From: Eubacteriales bacterium
GTDB taxonomy: Bacteria; Bacillota; Clostridia; Lachnospirales; Lachnospiraceae
Reading direction: 5' to 3'
Length of the DNA stretch: 64,000 nt
Assembly (NCBI GenBank): GCA_030536575.1
Contig: JAUNPS010000004.1
Location: 100,812-164,811, forward strand
Numbering within the stretch: position 1 is the stretch's first letter; every line of letters starts with the position of its first letter. Position numbers and translations under genes: made by a program. Positions 1-9,682 of this stretch are shown here, in pieces. The notes under the pieces were generated by a model. It made no database searches. It was given only the letters and a program-made list of their open reading frames with translations, and was not told where the DNA came from.

Positions 1-1256
1 TTGCAATGTTACTTGCAGGCGGGCAAGGCAGCCGTCTTGGTGTGCTGACATCCAAGGTGGCGAAACCGGCCGTTGCATTTGGTGGAAAGTATCGAATCAT
101 TGATTTTCCTTTAAGCAACTGTATCAATTCTGGTGTAGATACAGTCGGAGTTTTGACACAGTATCAGCCCCTGCGGCTGAACAGCCATATCGGGATCGGG
201 ATTCCCTGGGACCTGGACCGAAACATCGGAGGCGTGACCATCCTCCCGCCTTACGAAAAAAGCAGTAACAGCGAATGGTATACCGGCACCGCAAATGCCA
301 TTTACCAGAACCTGAGCTACATGGAAAACTACAATCCGGAATACGTCCTGATTCTCTCAGGCGATCACATCTACAAGATGGACTACGAAGTTATGCTGGA
401 TTTCCACAAGGCGAATAACGCCGACGTCAGCATTGCCGTAATGCCCGTTCCGATGGAAGAAGCGAGCCGTTTCGGCATCGTCATCACTGACGAGAACAGC
501 AAGATCACGGAATTCCAGGAAAAGCCGGAGCACCCGAAGAGCAACTTAGCCTCCATGGGTATCTACATATTCTCATGGAAAGTCTTAAAAGAAGCCCTGA
601 TCGCCCTGAAAGACCAGAGCAACTGTGACTTCGGCAAGCATGTCATTCCCTACTGCCACGAAAACGGCAGGAAGCTGGTGGCCTACGAGTACAACGGCTA
701 TTGGAAAGACGTAGGGACACTTGGCTCCTATTGGGAAGCAAATATGGAGTTAATTGATATTATTCCGGAATTTAATTTATATGAGGAGTTTTGGAAAATT
801 TATACCAGCAGTGAGATCATTCCACCGCAGTACATTTCTGCCGACTCCACCATTGTAAAGAGCATCATCGGCGATGGCACGGAGGTTTACGGAGAAGTCT
901 ATAATTCCGTAATCGGCGCAGGCGTTACCATAGGAAAAGGAACCGTGATCCGGGATTCCATCATTATGAAGGGAGCCGTGATCAAAGACGGATGTACCGT
1001 CGACAAAGCTATCATCGCAGAAAATACAGTAGTTGGTGAAAATGTTGTTCTCGGTATCGGAGAAGACATTCCGAATAAGATGAAACCCAGCGTATATTCG
1101 TTCGGTCTGGTGACCATCGGGGAAAATTCCGTGATCCCGGCTGACGTGAAGATTGGAAAGAATACGGCGATTTCCGGAAAAACGGCGCCGGAGGATTATC
1201 CGGGCGGCGTTCTGGCCAGTGGCGAAACATTAATTAAGGCAGGTGAGTTGGCATGA
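1..1256 (+). CDS. glgC: Glucose-1-phosphate adenylyltransferase, catalytic subunit (5' truncated by window edge)
   Basis: Makes ADP-glucose from ATP and glucose-1-phosphate for glycogen synthesis in the cytoplasm. The frame is open from base 3. The nucleotide-binding loop [10 protein letters not shown] sits at the very start, so only a few N-terminal residues are missing. Other family motifs visible are the [10 protein letters not shown] region, the [11 protein letters not shown] catalytic stretch and [10 protein letters not shown], followed by a C-terminal left-handed beta-helix of hexapeptide repeats ([21 protein letters not shown]). The stop overlaps the ATG of glgD by four bases, which implies translational coupling. 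Identification is firm; the true start lies outside the window. Confidence 0.96.
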   Translation, partial: AMLLAGGQGSRLGVLTSKVAKPAVAFGGKYRIIDFPLSNCINSGVDTVGVLTQYQPLRLNSHIGIGIPWDLDRNIGGVTILPPYEKSSNSEWYTGTANAIYQNLSYMENYNPEYVLILSGDHIYKMDYEVMLDFHKANNADVSIAVMPVPMEEASRFGIVITDENSKITEFQEKPEHPKSNLASMGIYIFSWKVLKEALIALKDQSNCDFGKHVIPYCHENGRKLVAYEYNGYWKDVGTLGSYWEANMELIDIIPEFNLYEEFWKIYTSSEIIPPQYISADSTIVKSIIGDGTEVYGEVYNSVIGAGVTIGKGTVIRDSIIMKGAVIKDGCTVDKAIIAENTVVGENVVLGIGEDIPNKMKPSVYSFGLVTIGENSVIPADVKIGKNTAISGKTAPEDYPGGVLASGETLIKAGELA

Positions 1257-2371
1257 GGGCAGTAGGTATCATTTTGGCAGGCGGAAACAATCACCGCATG
1301 AAAGAACTTTCCAACAAACGCGCGATCGCAGCCATGCCCATTGCAGGCAGCTATCGCAGCATTGACTTTACACTGAGCAACATGACGAATTCCTCCGTAC
1401 AGAAGGTAGCGGTACTGACCCAGTACAACGCCCGTTCCCTGAACGAGCACCTAAGCTCCTCCAAATGGTGGGATTTCGGAAGAAAGCAGGGCGGCTTGTA
1501 CGTTTTCACGCCGACCATTACGAAAGAGAACAGCTTCTGGTATCAGGGAACCGCGGACGCGATCTATCAGAACCTGGATTTCCTGAAAAAATGTCATGAA
1601 CCGTATGTCATCATCGCTTCAGGCGACGGTGTTTATAAGCTGGATTATAACAAGGTGCTGGAGTACCACATTGAAAAGAAAGCGGACATTACCGTTGTAT
1701 GTAAGGAAATGCCGCCGGAGGAGGATGTGACCCGTTTCGGCGTCCTGAAGATGAACGAGGAATGCCGGATCGAAGAATTCGAAGAGAAACCCATGGTAAG
1801 TAATTCGAATCTGGTTTCCGCCGGAATTTATGTGGTTCGCCGCAGGCAGCTCATTGAAATGATCGAGCGCTGCGCCCAGGAAGACCGTTACGATTTCGTA
1901 AAGGATATCCTGATCCGCTACAAGAACCTGAAACGGATTTACGGTTATAAACTGAAGGACTACTGGAGCAATATTGCGACCGTAGAATCCTACTACAAGA
2001 CCAATATGGATTTCTTAAAACCGGAAGTGCGGGATTACTTTTTCCGTCAGTATCCCGACATTTATTCCAAGGTGGACGACCTTCCGCCAGCCAAGTACAA
2101 CCCCGGAAGCTGCGTAAAGAACAGCCTGGTTTCCAGCGGCTGTATTATCAATGGCTACGTGGAAAATTCCATATTGTTCAAGAAAACATTCGTCGGCGAA
2201 AACTGCGTGATCAAGAATTCCATTATCCTGAACGATGTTTATCTGGGGGATAATACGCATATTGAGAACTGCATTGTGGAAAGCCGCGACACGATCCGGG
2301 CGAACTCCTACCATGTAGGCGAGGACGGGATCAAGATCGTAATCGAAAAAAATGAAAGATACGTGCTTTAA
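1253..2371 (+). CDS. glgD: GlgD, second subunit of glucose-1-phosphate adenylyltransferase
   Basis: A 372-residue paralogue of the preceding GlgC. Firmicute GlgC/GlgD form a heteromeric ADP-glucose pyrophosphorylase in which GlgD modulates the catalytic subunit. The N-terminal loop reads [13 protein letters not shown] instead of the GGxGxRL of GlgC, the usual sign of the non-catalytic subunit, while the FTLSN and [11 protein letters not shown] stretches keep the fold. The C-terminus carries hexapeptide repeats. The ATG overlaps the glgC stop (ATGA), with AGGTGAG just upstream as ribosome site. The family assignment is clear; the regulatory role is known for the family and not seen directly here. 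Confidence 0.94.
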   Translation: MRAVGIILAGGNNHRMKELSNKRAIAAMPIAGSYRSIDFTLSNMTNSSVQKVAVLTQYNARSLNEHLSSSKWWDFGRKQGGLYVFTPTITKENSFWYQGTADAIYQNLDFLKKCHEPYVIIASGDGVYKLDYNKVLEYHIEKKADITVVCKEMPPEEDVTRFGVLKMNEECRIEEFEEKPMVSNSNLVSAGIYVVRRRQLIEMIERCAQEDRYDFVKDILIRYKNLKRIYGYKLKDYWSNIATVESYYKTNMDFLKPEVRDYFFRQYPDIYSKVDDLPPAKYNPGSCVKNSLVSSGCIINGYVENSILFKKTFVGENCVIKNSIILNDVYLGDNTHIENCIVESRDTIRANSYHVGEDGIKIVIEKNERYVL

Positions 2372-2461
2372 AGCGCGGGAACGCTCCGCATGCGGATGCG
2401 TTTGACAGGCAGAGAAATGCCTGAAAATATTGGAGAAGGTGTGAAAGGGGCTTAAGATACT

Positions 2462-2746
2462 ATGAAAATTACGGATGTCAGGGTGCGTAAAGTTGCAAAA
2501 GAAGGAAAGATGAAAGCGGTCGTTTCGATAACGATCGACGAGGAGTTTGTTGTACACGATATCAAGGTGATCGAGGGCGAAAAGGGCCTGTTTATTGCGA
2601 TGCCGAGCAGGAAGGCTTCGGATGGCGAGTACCGTGATATTGCGCATCCGATTAATTCCGGGACACGCGAGCGGATTCAGAAGATTATTCTGGAGCAGTA
2701 TGAGATTGCGGCTGCGGCGGCTGAGGAGGAAGAAGAGGCTGTCTAA
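2462..2746 (+). CDS. spoVG: SpoVG-family RNA/DNA-binding regulator
   Basis: A 94-residue SpoVG homologue, from [11 protein letters not shown] through the conserved FIAMPSRK and [12 protein letters not shown] blocks. Family members are small nucleic-acid-binding regulators linked to sporulation, cell division and envelope control in Firmicutes. The C-terminus ends in an Ala/Glu-rich acidic tail ([12 protein letters not shown]), a common variable part. It stands alone between glgD and a downstream intrinsic terminator. Its ribosome site (AAAGGGG) is rather far from the ATG. The start is supported by the family N-terminus. Confidence 0.95.
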   Translation: MKITDVRVRKVAKEGKMKAVVSITIDEEFVVHDIKVIEGEKGLFIAMPSRKASDGEYRDIAHPINSGTRERIQKIILEQYEIAAAAAEEEEEAV

Positions 2747-2830
2747 AGGAATAAGGGAAATCCGGGCAGTTTTTGGCGAGATGGATTTTGCCAAATTACC
2801 GGGCGTGGATGAAAAAGAGTTATTGGAAGA

Positions 2831-2864
2831 AGAGGCTGACACGAAAGTGCGCGGCCTCTTTTTT
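2831..2864 (+). terminator. Intrinsic terminator after spoVG
   Basis: The arms AGAGGC (2831-2836) and GCCTCT (2854-2859) enclose an inner CAC-GAAA-GTG hairpin and are followed by a run of T. This separates spoVG from the ArsR-type gene. Confidence 0.8.
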
Positions 2865-2933
2865 CGCGGGGAAAATATGCTTGCCCTTCTTTCGGAAATA
2901 AAATATAATGGAGAAAATTACAGGAGTGAAATT

Positions 2934-3854
2934 ATGGCAAAGCGGAAAGAATTTGATATTGATGAGCCTGACGAGCTGTGCAGCTTGGGGCGGGCGCTGT
3001 CCTCCCCGGTGCGGCTGGAAATCCTGCGGCTCCTTTATGAGGAAAGCCTGATTATCGGGGAGATTGCGAAGCGGATGGACATTCCGGCTTCCAGTACGGC
3101 GTTTCATCTCAAGATCCTGGAGGAAGCCGGGCTGATCCGGATGGAGGAGCAGCCAGGAACCAGAGGACAGACGAAGCTGTGTACCAGGAAAGTTGACCAG
3201 GTTTCGATCAATCTGGTGAAAAAAAACAGGGATATTTCGGAAGTTTTCAGCGTGGAGATGCCGGTAGGGGCTTACACGGACTGTCGGGTGACGCCGACAT
3301 GCGGGCTGCTGGCGCAGGAAGGCGTGATTGGCAGCGAGGATCAGGAATCCTGCTTTTTCAGTCCGGAGCGGATGCGGGCCGGGCTTTTGTGGACGTCTTC
3401 CGGGTTCGTGGAGTATAAATTTGCCAATGGAATCCCGAAAAAGAACCGGGTGAAGAAGCTGATCCTGTCGATGGAAATCTGTTCGGAAGCGCCGGGGTAT
3501 CGGGAGGACTGGAAGTCGGACATTACGCTGTGGCTGAATGGCCTGGATTGCGGAACATGGACGAGTCCCGGAGATTTCGGAAGCAGGCGCGGGAGGCTGA
3601 GTCCGCCGAGCTGTCCCAATGGAATGAGCCAGTACGGGGTTCCGGTGATCTGGGAAGTCGGGCAGGAAGGAAGCCTGGTGAACGGGGAAAAGGTATCTGA
3701 GGTGACGATTGATGAGCTGAAGGTGATGGAGAATCCTTTTGTGACGGTGCGGATTGGAAATAAGCCGGATGCCCGGTATGTCGGGGGATTTAATTTGTTT
3801 GGGAAGCATTTTGGAGATTATAATCAGGATTTGATTTTGACAATGGAATATTGA
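2934..3854 (+). CDS. ArsR-type winged-helix regulator with a large C-terminal domain
   Basis: A 306-residue protein. The ATG at 2934 is chosen because CAGGAG lies 7 bases upstream; a longer frame extends back to 2595 but runs through spoVG and a terminator. Residues of about 10-85 form an ArsR-like winged helix (ALSSPVRLEILRLL, then PASSTAFHLKILEEAGLI). The remaining 200 residues are not a classical metal-sensing ArsR and contain no CxC metal motif in helix 3. Such long proteins often sit beside glycoside hydrolases in Lachnospiraceae. It is in tandem with the GH2 gene whose promoter is framed by two palindromes, so it is the natural candidate to bind them. That link is inference. Confidence 0.8.
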   Translation: MAKRKEFDIDEPDELCSLGRALSSPVRLEILRLLYEESLIIGEIAKRMDIPASSTAFHLKILEEAGLIRMEEQPGTRGQTKLCTRKVDQVSINLVKKNRDISEVFSVEMPVGAYTDCRVTPTCGLLAQEGVIGSEDQESCFFSPERMRAGLLWTSSGFVEYKFANGIPKKNRVKKLILSMEICSEAPGYREDWKSDITLWLNGLDCGTWTSPGDFGSRRGRLSPPSCPNGMSQYGVPVIWEVGQEGSLVNGEKVSEVTIDELKVMENPFVTVRIGNKPDARYVGGFNLFGKHFGDYNQDLILTMEY

Positions 3855-3861
3855 GAGACAG

Positions 3862-3900
3862 GCTGCATCGAAAGCGAAAGAAGCTGGATGCAGCTTTTTT
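3862..3900 (+). terminator. Intrinsic terminator after the ArsR-type gene
   Basis: GCTGCATC (3862-3869) pairs with GATGCAGC (3887-3894) and is followed by six T residues. Confidence 0.85.
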
Positions 3901-3935
3901 GATGCCCGGATACGAAAATGGAAAATTTTATAATA

Positions 3936-4036
3936 AAACAGTAATACTGTTTAAATAACGAAAATCAGAAAGAAAAATGGTTGACAAAATAGGAAAAATT
4001 GGTATAATAAAGGTAAATTAAACAGTAAAAATGTTT
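3936..4036 (+). promoter_or_regulatory. Promoter of the GH2 gene flanked by two matching palindromic operators
   Basis: TTGACA (3981-3986) and TATAAT (4003-4008) are 16 bases apart. AAACAGTAATACTGTTT (3936-3952) is a 17-base palindrome with a single central base. A second copy, AAACAGTAAAAATGTTT (4020-4036), shares both outer arms with small changes and ends one base before the AAGGAGG ribosome site. One site lies upstream of the -35 element and one downstream of the start point, as expected for repression by looping or roadblock. The binding protein is unknown; the ArsR-type protein just upstream is the first candidate. Confidence 0.75.
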
Positions 4037-4054
4037 AAAGGAGGAACTGAGCTC

Positions 4055-5854
4055 ATGAAATGTTATCTGAAAGATTATCCCAGGCCGCAGTTTGTGAGAA
4101 AGAACTGGGAAAATTTGAACGGACTCTGGGATTTTGCATTCGATGATGGGAATCTGGGAGAAAAGGAAAAATGGTATGCACATTTCCAGGGAAAGACGAA
4201 AATCCGCGTGCCGTTTACCTATGAAACGAAATTGAGCGGGATTCAGGATGAGAGCCGCCACGATTTTATCTGGTATCGGAGAGTTATTTCCGTGGATGGG
4301 GAACGCCTCGAAAAAAACAGGTATCTGCTGCATTTCGAGGGGAGCGATTTTCGGACGAAGCTTTGGGTGAATGGGCAGTATGCGGGCAGCCATCAGGGAG
4401 GCTATGCGCGGTTTTCTTTTGACATTACGGAACTGGTAAAGGATGGGGAAAACGAGCTGGTGGTAAAGGTGGAGGATTCCTTTGCGATGGAGCAGCCCAG
4501 AGGGAAACAGCGCTGGATAAAGGAAAATTTCGGCTGCTGGTACGTGCAGACCACTGGAATCTGGAAGACGGTGTGGACGGAATATGTTCCGCAGGTCAGC
4601 CTTGCTTCTGTGAAAATGACGCCGAATCTGGAGGATTATGCGCTGGAACTGGAGCTTGAAGTGGATGCGCCGGAGGACATGCTTGACGGGAGCCTGTTGG
4701 TGGAAACGGAGGTATCTTTTGGCGGAAAATCGGTAAACCGGGTTCTTACCACAATGATTTCGAGCCATGTGCAGGCGAAAGCAGACTTGTTTACGGAGGG
4801 GCCGGAAGGCTTTGAGTGGGGCGTGAAGACCTGGAGTCCGGAGGAACCGAATCTTTACGATGTGGTATTCCGGGTGGTGAGCCGGGGGACGGTTCTGGAT
4901 GAGGTCGGGTCTTATTTTGGAATGCGCGAAATCCGGATCGACGGGCCGAATGTTCTGCTGAATGGGCGGCCGCTGTATCAGAGGCTGATTTTGGATCAGG
5001 GCTATTGGAAGGATTCGCATATGACGCCGCCGGATGAGGAAGCGCTTGTTGAAGATCTTGAGAAAATCCAGGCGCTGGGCTACAATGGCCTGCGGAAGCA
5101 TCAGAAGATTGAGGATGAGCGGTTCCTGTACTGGTGTGATGTGAAGGGGATGCTGGTGTGGAGCGAGGCTCCGGCGGCTTACCGGTTTACGGATTATGCG
5201 GTTTGTGAGTTTACACGGGAGTGGATGGAGATTGTAAAGCAGAACTATAATCATCCGGCGATTATTGTCTGGACGCCTTTTAATGAGTCCTGGGGGATCA
5301 GTAAGGTTAAGACGAAGCGGGACGAGCAGCATTTTACGGAAAGTATTTATCATTTGACGAAGAGTATGGATAAGATGCGGCCGGTGATTGTAAATGACGG
5401 GTGGGAGCATACGGTTTCGGATATTCTTACGCTGCATGATTATGAAGAGGCGGGAGAGATCCTGAAGATGCGTTATGAGAAATGCAGGGAGGAAATTCTG
5501 GATAACAGGGTTTATCATTGCCATGACAGAGCGGCGATGGCGGATGGATATGCGTATAAGGGGCAGCCGGTGCTGATCAGCGAATATGGAGGGATTGCTT
5601 TTAATAATGATGATGCCGGATGGGGATATGGGAAGAAGGTGGATACGGAGGAGGCATTTTTGCGCAGGTTTGAGGAGGTTACGATGGCGGTGAAGGAGCT
5701 GCCGTATGTGTGTGGTTTCTGTTATACGCAGGTGACGGATGTGCAGCAGGAGATCAATGGGCTGATGGATATGGAGAGGAATTTTAAGGTGGAGCCGGAG
5801 AAGATTCGGGAGATTAATGAGAGAGAGGTGGGGTACTTAAGAAGGTTTCGATAG
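4055..5854 (+). CDS. Glycoside hydrolase family 2 enzyme (beta-galactosidase/glucuronidase-like)
   Basis: A 599-residue cytoplasmic retaining beta-glycosidase (no signal peptide). The start at 4055 follows AAAGGAGG with good spacing; an ATG at 4031 lies inside the operator. Residues 1-150 form the sugar-binding jelly-roll (FIWYRRV, HFEGSDFRTKLWVNG), then an Ig-like domain, then the TIM barrel from about residue 275. The acid/base is Glu411 in FNESWG and the nucleophile Glu510 in SEYGG. It is shorter than LacZ (about 1000 residues) and nearer the size of beta-glucuronidases, but substrate specificity cannot be read from the sequence. It is monocistronic, with its own promoter and a bidirectional terminator. 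Confidence 0.88.
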   Translation: MKCYLKDYPRPQFVRKNWENLNGLWDFAFDDGNLGEKEKWYAHFQGKTKIRVPFTYETKLSGIQDESRHDFIWYRRVISVDGERLEKNRYLLHFEGSDFRTKLWVNGQYAGSHQGGYARFSFDITELVKDGENELVVKVEDSFAMEQPRGKQRWIKENFGCWYVQTTGIWKTVWTEYVPQVSLASVKMTPNLEDYALELELEVDAPEDMLDGSLLVETEVSFGGKSVNRVLTTMISSHVQAKADLFTEGPEGFEWGVKTWSPEEPNLYDVVFRVVSRGTVLDEVGSYFGMREIRIDGPNVLLNGRPLYQRLILDQGYWKDSHMTPPDEEALVEDLEKIQALGYNGLRKHQKIEDERFLYWCDVKGMLVWSEAPAAYRFTDYAVCEFTREWMEIVKQNYNHPAIIVWTPFNESWGISKVKTKRDEQHFTESIYHLTKSMDKMRPVIVNDGWEHTVSDILTLHDYEEAGEILKMRYEKCREEILDNRVYHCHDRAAMADGYAYKGQPVLISEYGGIAFNNDDAGWGYGKKVDTEEAFLRRFEEVTMAVKELPYVCGFCYTQVTDVQQEINGLMDMERNFKVEPEKIREINEREVGYLRRFR

Positions 5855-5863
5855 GAGAGAGGG

Positions 5864-5886
5864 GAGGCTGCGCGGGGCGCAGCCTC
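5864..5886. terminator. Bidirectional terminator between convergent genes
   Basis: A perfect 10-base stem, GAGGCTGCGC (5864-5873) with GCGCAGCCTC (5877-5886), has a three-base loop. It lies between the GH2 gene and the convergent gene ending at 5896. Confidence 0.8.
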
Positions 5887-5895
5887 TTAATTGGG

Positions 5896-7140
5896 TTAGG
5901 AGGTGGGGGAGGAGAGGCGGGTTTCCAGGAGGGTGAGGCGTTCCTGGGATTGGGCGAGGGCGGCTTGGAGTTGTTCAAGCAGGGATTGCTGCTGGGTGAT
6001 GGTATCTTTCAACTGAGTATTTTCTGATCTTTGCTGTTCATTTACTGCGTTTAGACGTGCAAGCTCTTTATCTTGCTGTGAGAGCTTTTCGTTCTGCTGA
6101 GCCAACTTATCATTCTGCTGTGTCAGCAGTTGCCCCTGTTGAGCCAGCTTATCATTCTGTTGTGAAAGCTTTTCGCCCTGCTGGGCCAGCGCCTCCTTGT
6201 GTTGAACTAACGACGCCTCCTGCTGAGCCAGCTCCGCCTTCTTCTGTTCAAGCTCCACCTGCATCTCATCGATCATATACTGCGCCGTATTCCGATCCAA
6301 AATTTTCAATTCATCCGAAAAAAATCCCATAACATTCTCCATATTTCTGCATATTGCATATGCCTGCTCATACATAGCTGAGAAGTCCTGATAACGCTCG
6401 ATCAGATCCAGAATCACCTCCGGGTCATCCTCCGCCAGAAACGTCAGCCATGCGTCCAACCGGTTTCTGATACCTCTATTCTGCCGGACTTTCCGGAAGA
6501 TGTCAAGAGGAATCAGGATAAATTTTTGCAGCATTTTCATTTTCAGGCCGGTATTTGACTGCTGCTGAAAGAAATGGACATAGCGCCCTGGAAATTTTTT
6601 AAACTCCCTGGGACTTTTCGCGTAAAGGACAATGGTATAAACGTCCTTGATATCCTTATAGCTAAATTTTTTCTCGCGGTTGCTGCGGGATTTCTTATAT
6701 TGCCGCAGAAGCATGTCCGCCGAGTAGCAGGCGCACCGCTGTCCGGGAAACGCATAGCCCACCTTCTGCACCTCCACATTCGCAATGCTTCCATCCTCCA
6801 GCTTCACGATCATATCCGTAACCAGAAGCGTGCCTTCATCCGCAATGCGCGTATTATCATTCGGAAGTACCTCAACAATCGTCACCTTCCGTCCAAGGAG
6901 CAGCGAAAGGAATTCTTCCAGCCGCTCCGGCGTCGTGGAAGGATTCATAATTTCTTTAAAGAAAGAATCATAGAGCATCTTAATGCCCCTCACCCCGGTG
7001 CAGAAATCCAGAAATTCTGTTTGCTGCTCCTCGGTCCATGTCAGAAAAGTATCGTTCAGATGTGCCGTGCGTCGGATCTCCTCCAGCACCTCCGTTCTTG
7101 TGCGGATGTTGGGAAAACGTTCCCGTAAAGTTTTTGCCAT
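5896..7140 (-). CDS. PD-(D/E)XK nuclease-family (Rpn/transposase-type) protein with long C-terminal coiled coil
   Basis: A 414-residue protein starting at 7140 after AAGGAGTGA. Residues of about 45-230 resemble the PDDEXK-type family often annotated as transposase or Rpn-like. The likely core is Asp in LLVTDMIVKLEDGS followed by NVEVQ, with a later FPGQRCACYSADML stretch. The last 110 residues are a Gln-rich coiled coil built of heptads (LAQQNEKLSQ and variants) encoded by near-perfect 21-base repeats. The family is abundant in Lachnospiraceae genomes as dispersed copies, and many are not demonstrably mobile. No terminal inverted repeats were noticed here. Nuclease activity is inferred from fold only. 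Confidence 0.75.
   Translation of the reverse strand: MAKTLRERFPNIRTRTEVLEEIRRTAHLNDTFLTWTEEQQTEFLDFCTGVRGIKMLYDSFFKEIMNPSTTPERLEEFLSLLLGRKVTIVEVLPNDNTRIADEGTLLVTDMIVKLEDGSIANVEVQKVGYAFPGQRCACYSADMLLRQYKKSRSNREKKFSYKDIKDVYTIVLYAKSPREFKKFPGRYVHFFQQQSNTGLKMKMLQKFILIPLDIFRKVRQNRGIRNRLDAWLTFLAEDDPEVILDLIERYQDFSAMYEQAYAICRNMENVMGFFSDELKILDRNTAQYMIDEMQVELEQKKAELAQQEASLVQHKEALAQQGEKLSQQNDKLAQQGQLLTQQNDKLAQQNEKLSQQDKELARLNAVNEQQRSENTQLKDTITQQQSLLEQLQAALAQSQERLTLLETRLSSPTS
6062..6229 (-). repeat. Tandem 21-base repeats encoding heptads
   Basis: Eight consecutive 21-base units, with boundaries at 6062, 6083, 6104, 6125, 6146, 6167, 6188 and 6209. Each reads on the plus strand roughly AGCTTnTCnTTCTGCTGnGCC. 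On the coding (minus) strand each unit gives one heptad of the type LAQQxxK/LSQQxxK. Central units are the most alike and outer units are more diverged, as expected of repeats that expand and contract by slippage. Confidence 0.85.
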
Positions 7141-7417
7141 GGCAGGTCACTCCTTATAAAAATAAAATGGTTGTGTGAAAAATGCTTCGAAAAGAAGCGC
7201 TGAATAAAAGATTCCAAACCGAACGGTTTGAGAAATGAAATCGAGGCAGCAGGAAAGCTGCCGCAGATGACAGTTAAACCATAGCATGTTTTCTATGGAT
7301 GTGCAAGAAAATTCCATCGACGAATTGCGACGGCAATTTACACAGCCAAAAGGTTTACAATCGCCAGGAATCCATTATAATAAAAACAGGAAAGCTGTAA
7401 AAACAGGGAGAACCGGA
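7141..7417 (+). promoter_or_regulatory. Divergent intergenic region with promoter for the AraC-type sensor gene
   Basis: TTTACA (7354-7359) and TATAAT (7376-7381) are 16 bases apart and read toward the AraC-type gene. Upstream, CAAACCG-AA-CGGTTTG (7215-7230) is a near-perfect dyad, and GGCAGC/GCTGCC near 7245-7260 forms a second small dyad. These are candidate operators; no binding protein can be named. Confidence 0.55.
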
Positions 7418-9670
7418 ATGAAAGAAAAGAGAAAAGGGCGAATGGAAACATTCGCAAAGAAAATCAAAAACATAAGCAGGTCCCGCTACCGCATCCGCAT
7501 CCTGCTGGCCTTTTTTGCCGTGGCCGTACTGGCCATCGGCTTCCTGGACGTAGCCGTATTCCGCGGCCTCTCGGAGCAGATCCGGGCGGACAGCGAAAAA
7601 GACACCAGAGAAATGCTGGAAAATATGACCAGCTCCTACGAAAACCAGGTCGTACAGTACCAGGATCAGGCCCAGCTCTTATACCGGAACCTGAACGTGA
7701 AAGCATATCTGGCCACAGAGGGACGGGAAGATTCCCACATCGACACCATTTACGAATCCATGAAAGCCCTGGCCGGGAACATGACCGGAATTTCCTCCGT
7801 GATCCTGTTCTATAAAGAGGAAATCCTGGCCAGCTATGACACAGGAATGGTCATGACCTCCGCGAAGGAAGAAGTCCTGAAAAAGATTCAGGAAACCACC
7901 ACAGACAAAGAAATCCTGTACGTATGGACAGATAATAAAAAGTCCCGCAGGCAGATGGCGGTATTCTGGAGCGACCGGGAAAAGCTCTACGGCCCCAGCA
8001 TTTACGGGGTAGCCCTGATTGTCTCCATGGACGCGGTTCAGGAAAAAGTCGTTCCCTGGAATCAGAAGGCCGAAAACCCGATCTACATTTTCCACGAGAG
8101 CGGGGAACTGGCAGCCGCCCAGAAAAACGGTTATGAAGAAAAATTAAGCGATGTGTTTGCCAAAATTCAGGAACAGGAGCCGGATTTCGGAGCCTGGTAT
8201 GAAAACATCGACGGGAAAAAATGTACGGTTGCCTATGTAAGGCCGGAAGACAGCCGTTTTCTGACAGTCCGTATCCAGGAAGTGCCGGCCAGCCAGGAAA
8301 GAACCCAGCAGGCCCTCCGCACCATCTTAATATCCACGGTACTGGGAATGGGGTTAAGCCTTTTGATCGTATGGGTGGTGTCCGGCTGGATGTATCGTCC
8401 TCTGGGCGAAATTTTCCGAAACATTCTGGAAATGGCCCAGGCCTCAGAGGATGAGGAAAAAGGAGAACTGGAGCTGGTAAGCGACGCGATGGCCGATGTA
8501 AACGAAAACATGAACCTGTTAAAAAATCAGCTCCGGAATCACGCCGTGATCCGCTTCCTGCGCCAGGGAACCAGCGAAAGCGAAATTGACCGGAACATCT
8601 TTGATTTTCCGGAAAACGGGCCGGAACGGTTCCTGTTAATGACCCTGCGCTATTACCTGGAAGATTGGAAGAAAAACGATGCGCTGGCCGCTGACCTTCC
8701 GGAAATCGCGAAAAAACAGGGAGTCGGGATAAAAGCCTATCGTGCCTACCAGGGAGAAATCGTGCTCCTGTTTTACGAAAGCCGCCCGGAAGGGGAATAT
8801 TTGCTCGACCAGAGCGGGATCGGGGAAGAATGGGCGGAAGCAATTTTAGATGCCCTGGAAGCCGGTTACGGATTAAAAGGCTGCATCGGCATGGCGGGCT
8901 GCAAAACCCTTTCCGAACTTCCGGAAGCCTATAAGACCGCCGAGCTGCTGACCGAATACCACATTTTATCAAAGGAAATCCGGGTGATCTCCGAAGCATC
9001 CCTGGAACAGAAACGGCAGGGTTCCGTCAGCGGGCCGCAGCGGGAACAGCTCCTGCGTTTTGTAAAAGAAGGGCGGGAAGAGGATCTTCCGGCCTGCGTC
9101 CATGGGCTGCTGCAGAATCTTGCGTCTTACCGAATCGCCGAAGCCCAGGATTACCTGAAGGCGCTGGTGGCGGAAGTGATCCGGCTTTCGGAGAGCGTCA
9201 GCGGAGAACGGCAGGTACAGTATGAAAGCTATCTGGAAGATTTCCTGACCAATCAGATCTTTATCGGCCAGGTGGATATCGAGGAATGGCTGTGCCAGCT
9301 GTTTTTGCAGGTACAGGCGCAGATCCGGGAAGGGAGGCAGTCGAACGCTTCCCGGATTATGGGAGACGTGGCCGCATATGTGGCAGACCATTACCAGGAC
9401 TGCGATTTATCCGTGGAATCCGTGGCCGAACGGTATGGGCTGAGCGTTTCGTATTTCAGCAAGCTGTTTAACCAATACACCGGAAAAACTTTTCCGGATT
9501 ATGTAAACCAACTGCGGCTGCAGAAAGCAAAAGAATTGCTTCTTGCAGACCCAGGGATGCCGGTAGGAGAGATCGCGGAGCTGGTAGGGTTTCACAGTTC
9601 CTCCTATTTTTCGGCGGCGTTCCGGAAATATTACGGGGTTTCCCCTTCTCAGATCCGAAAAAGAAAATAG
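7418..9670 (+). CDS. Membrane-bound AraC-family sensor-regulator
   Basis: A 750-residue regulator. The ATG at 7418 follows AGGGAG at proper spacing; the longer open frame back to 7286 is not needed. A first transmembrane helix lies near residues 25-45 (ILLAFFAVAVLAIGF). An extracytoplasmic Cache-like sensor follows to about residue 300, then a second helix (TILISTVLGMGLSLLIVWVV) and a linker. The C-terminus has a double helix-turn-helix AraC domain (VESVAERYGLSVSYFSKLF, then VGEIAELVGFHSSSYFSAAF). This layout is typical of regulators that sense an extracellular carbohydrate and activate the adjacent LplB/YtcP-type importer. The next genes fit exactly. Confidence 0.88.
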   Translation: MKEKRKGRMETFAKKIKNISRSRYRIRILLAFFAVAVLAIGFLDVAVFRGLSEQIRADSEKDTREMLENMTSSYENQVVQYQDQAQLLYRNLNVKAYLATEGREDSHIDTIYESMKALAGNMTGISSVILFYKEEILASYDTGMVMTSAKEEVLKKIQETTTDKEILYVWTDNKKSRRQMAVFWSDREKLYGPSIYGVALIVSMDAVQEKVVPWNQKAENPIYIFHESGELAAAQKNGYEEKLSDVFAKIQEQEPDFGAWYENIDGKKCTVAYVRPEDSRFLTVRIQEVPASQERTQQALRTILISTVLGMGLSLLIVWVVSGWMYRPLGEIFRNILEMAQASEDEEKGELELVSDAMADVNENMNLLKNQLRNHAVIRFLRQGTSESEIDRNIFDFPENGPERFLLMTLRYYLEDWKKNDALAADLPEIAKKQGVGIKAYRAYQGEIVLLFYESRPEGEYLLDQSGIGEEWAEAILDALEAGYGLKGCIGMAGCKTLSELPEAYKTAELLTEYHILSKEIRVISEASLEQKRQGSVSGPQREQLLRFVKEGREEDLPACVHGLLQNLASYRIAEAQDYLKALVAEVIRLSESVSGERQVQYESYLEDFLTNQIFIGQVDIEEWLCQLFLQVQAQIREGRQSNASRIMGDVAAYVADHYQDCDLSVESVAERYGLSVSYFSKLFNQYTGKTFPDYVNQLRLQKAKELLLADPGMPVGEIAELVGFHSSSYFSAAFRKYYGVSPSQIRKRK

Positions 9671-9682
9671 GAAAACCAGGAA

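Noticed and set aside
3965-5524. A 519-codon antisense frame opposite the GH2 gene
   Set aside because: It has no recognisable motif, runs into the GH2 promoter region and mirrors an intact catalytic gene.
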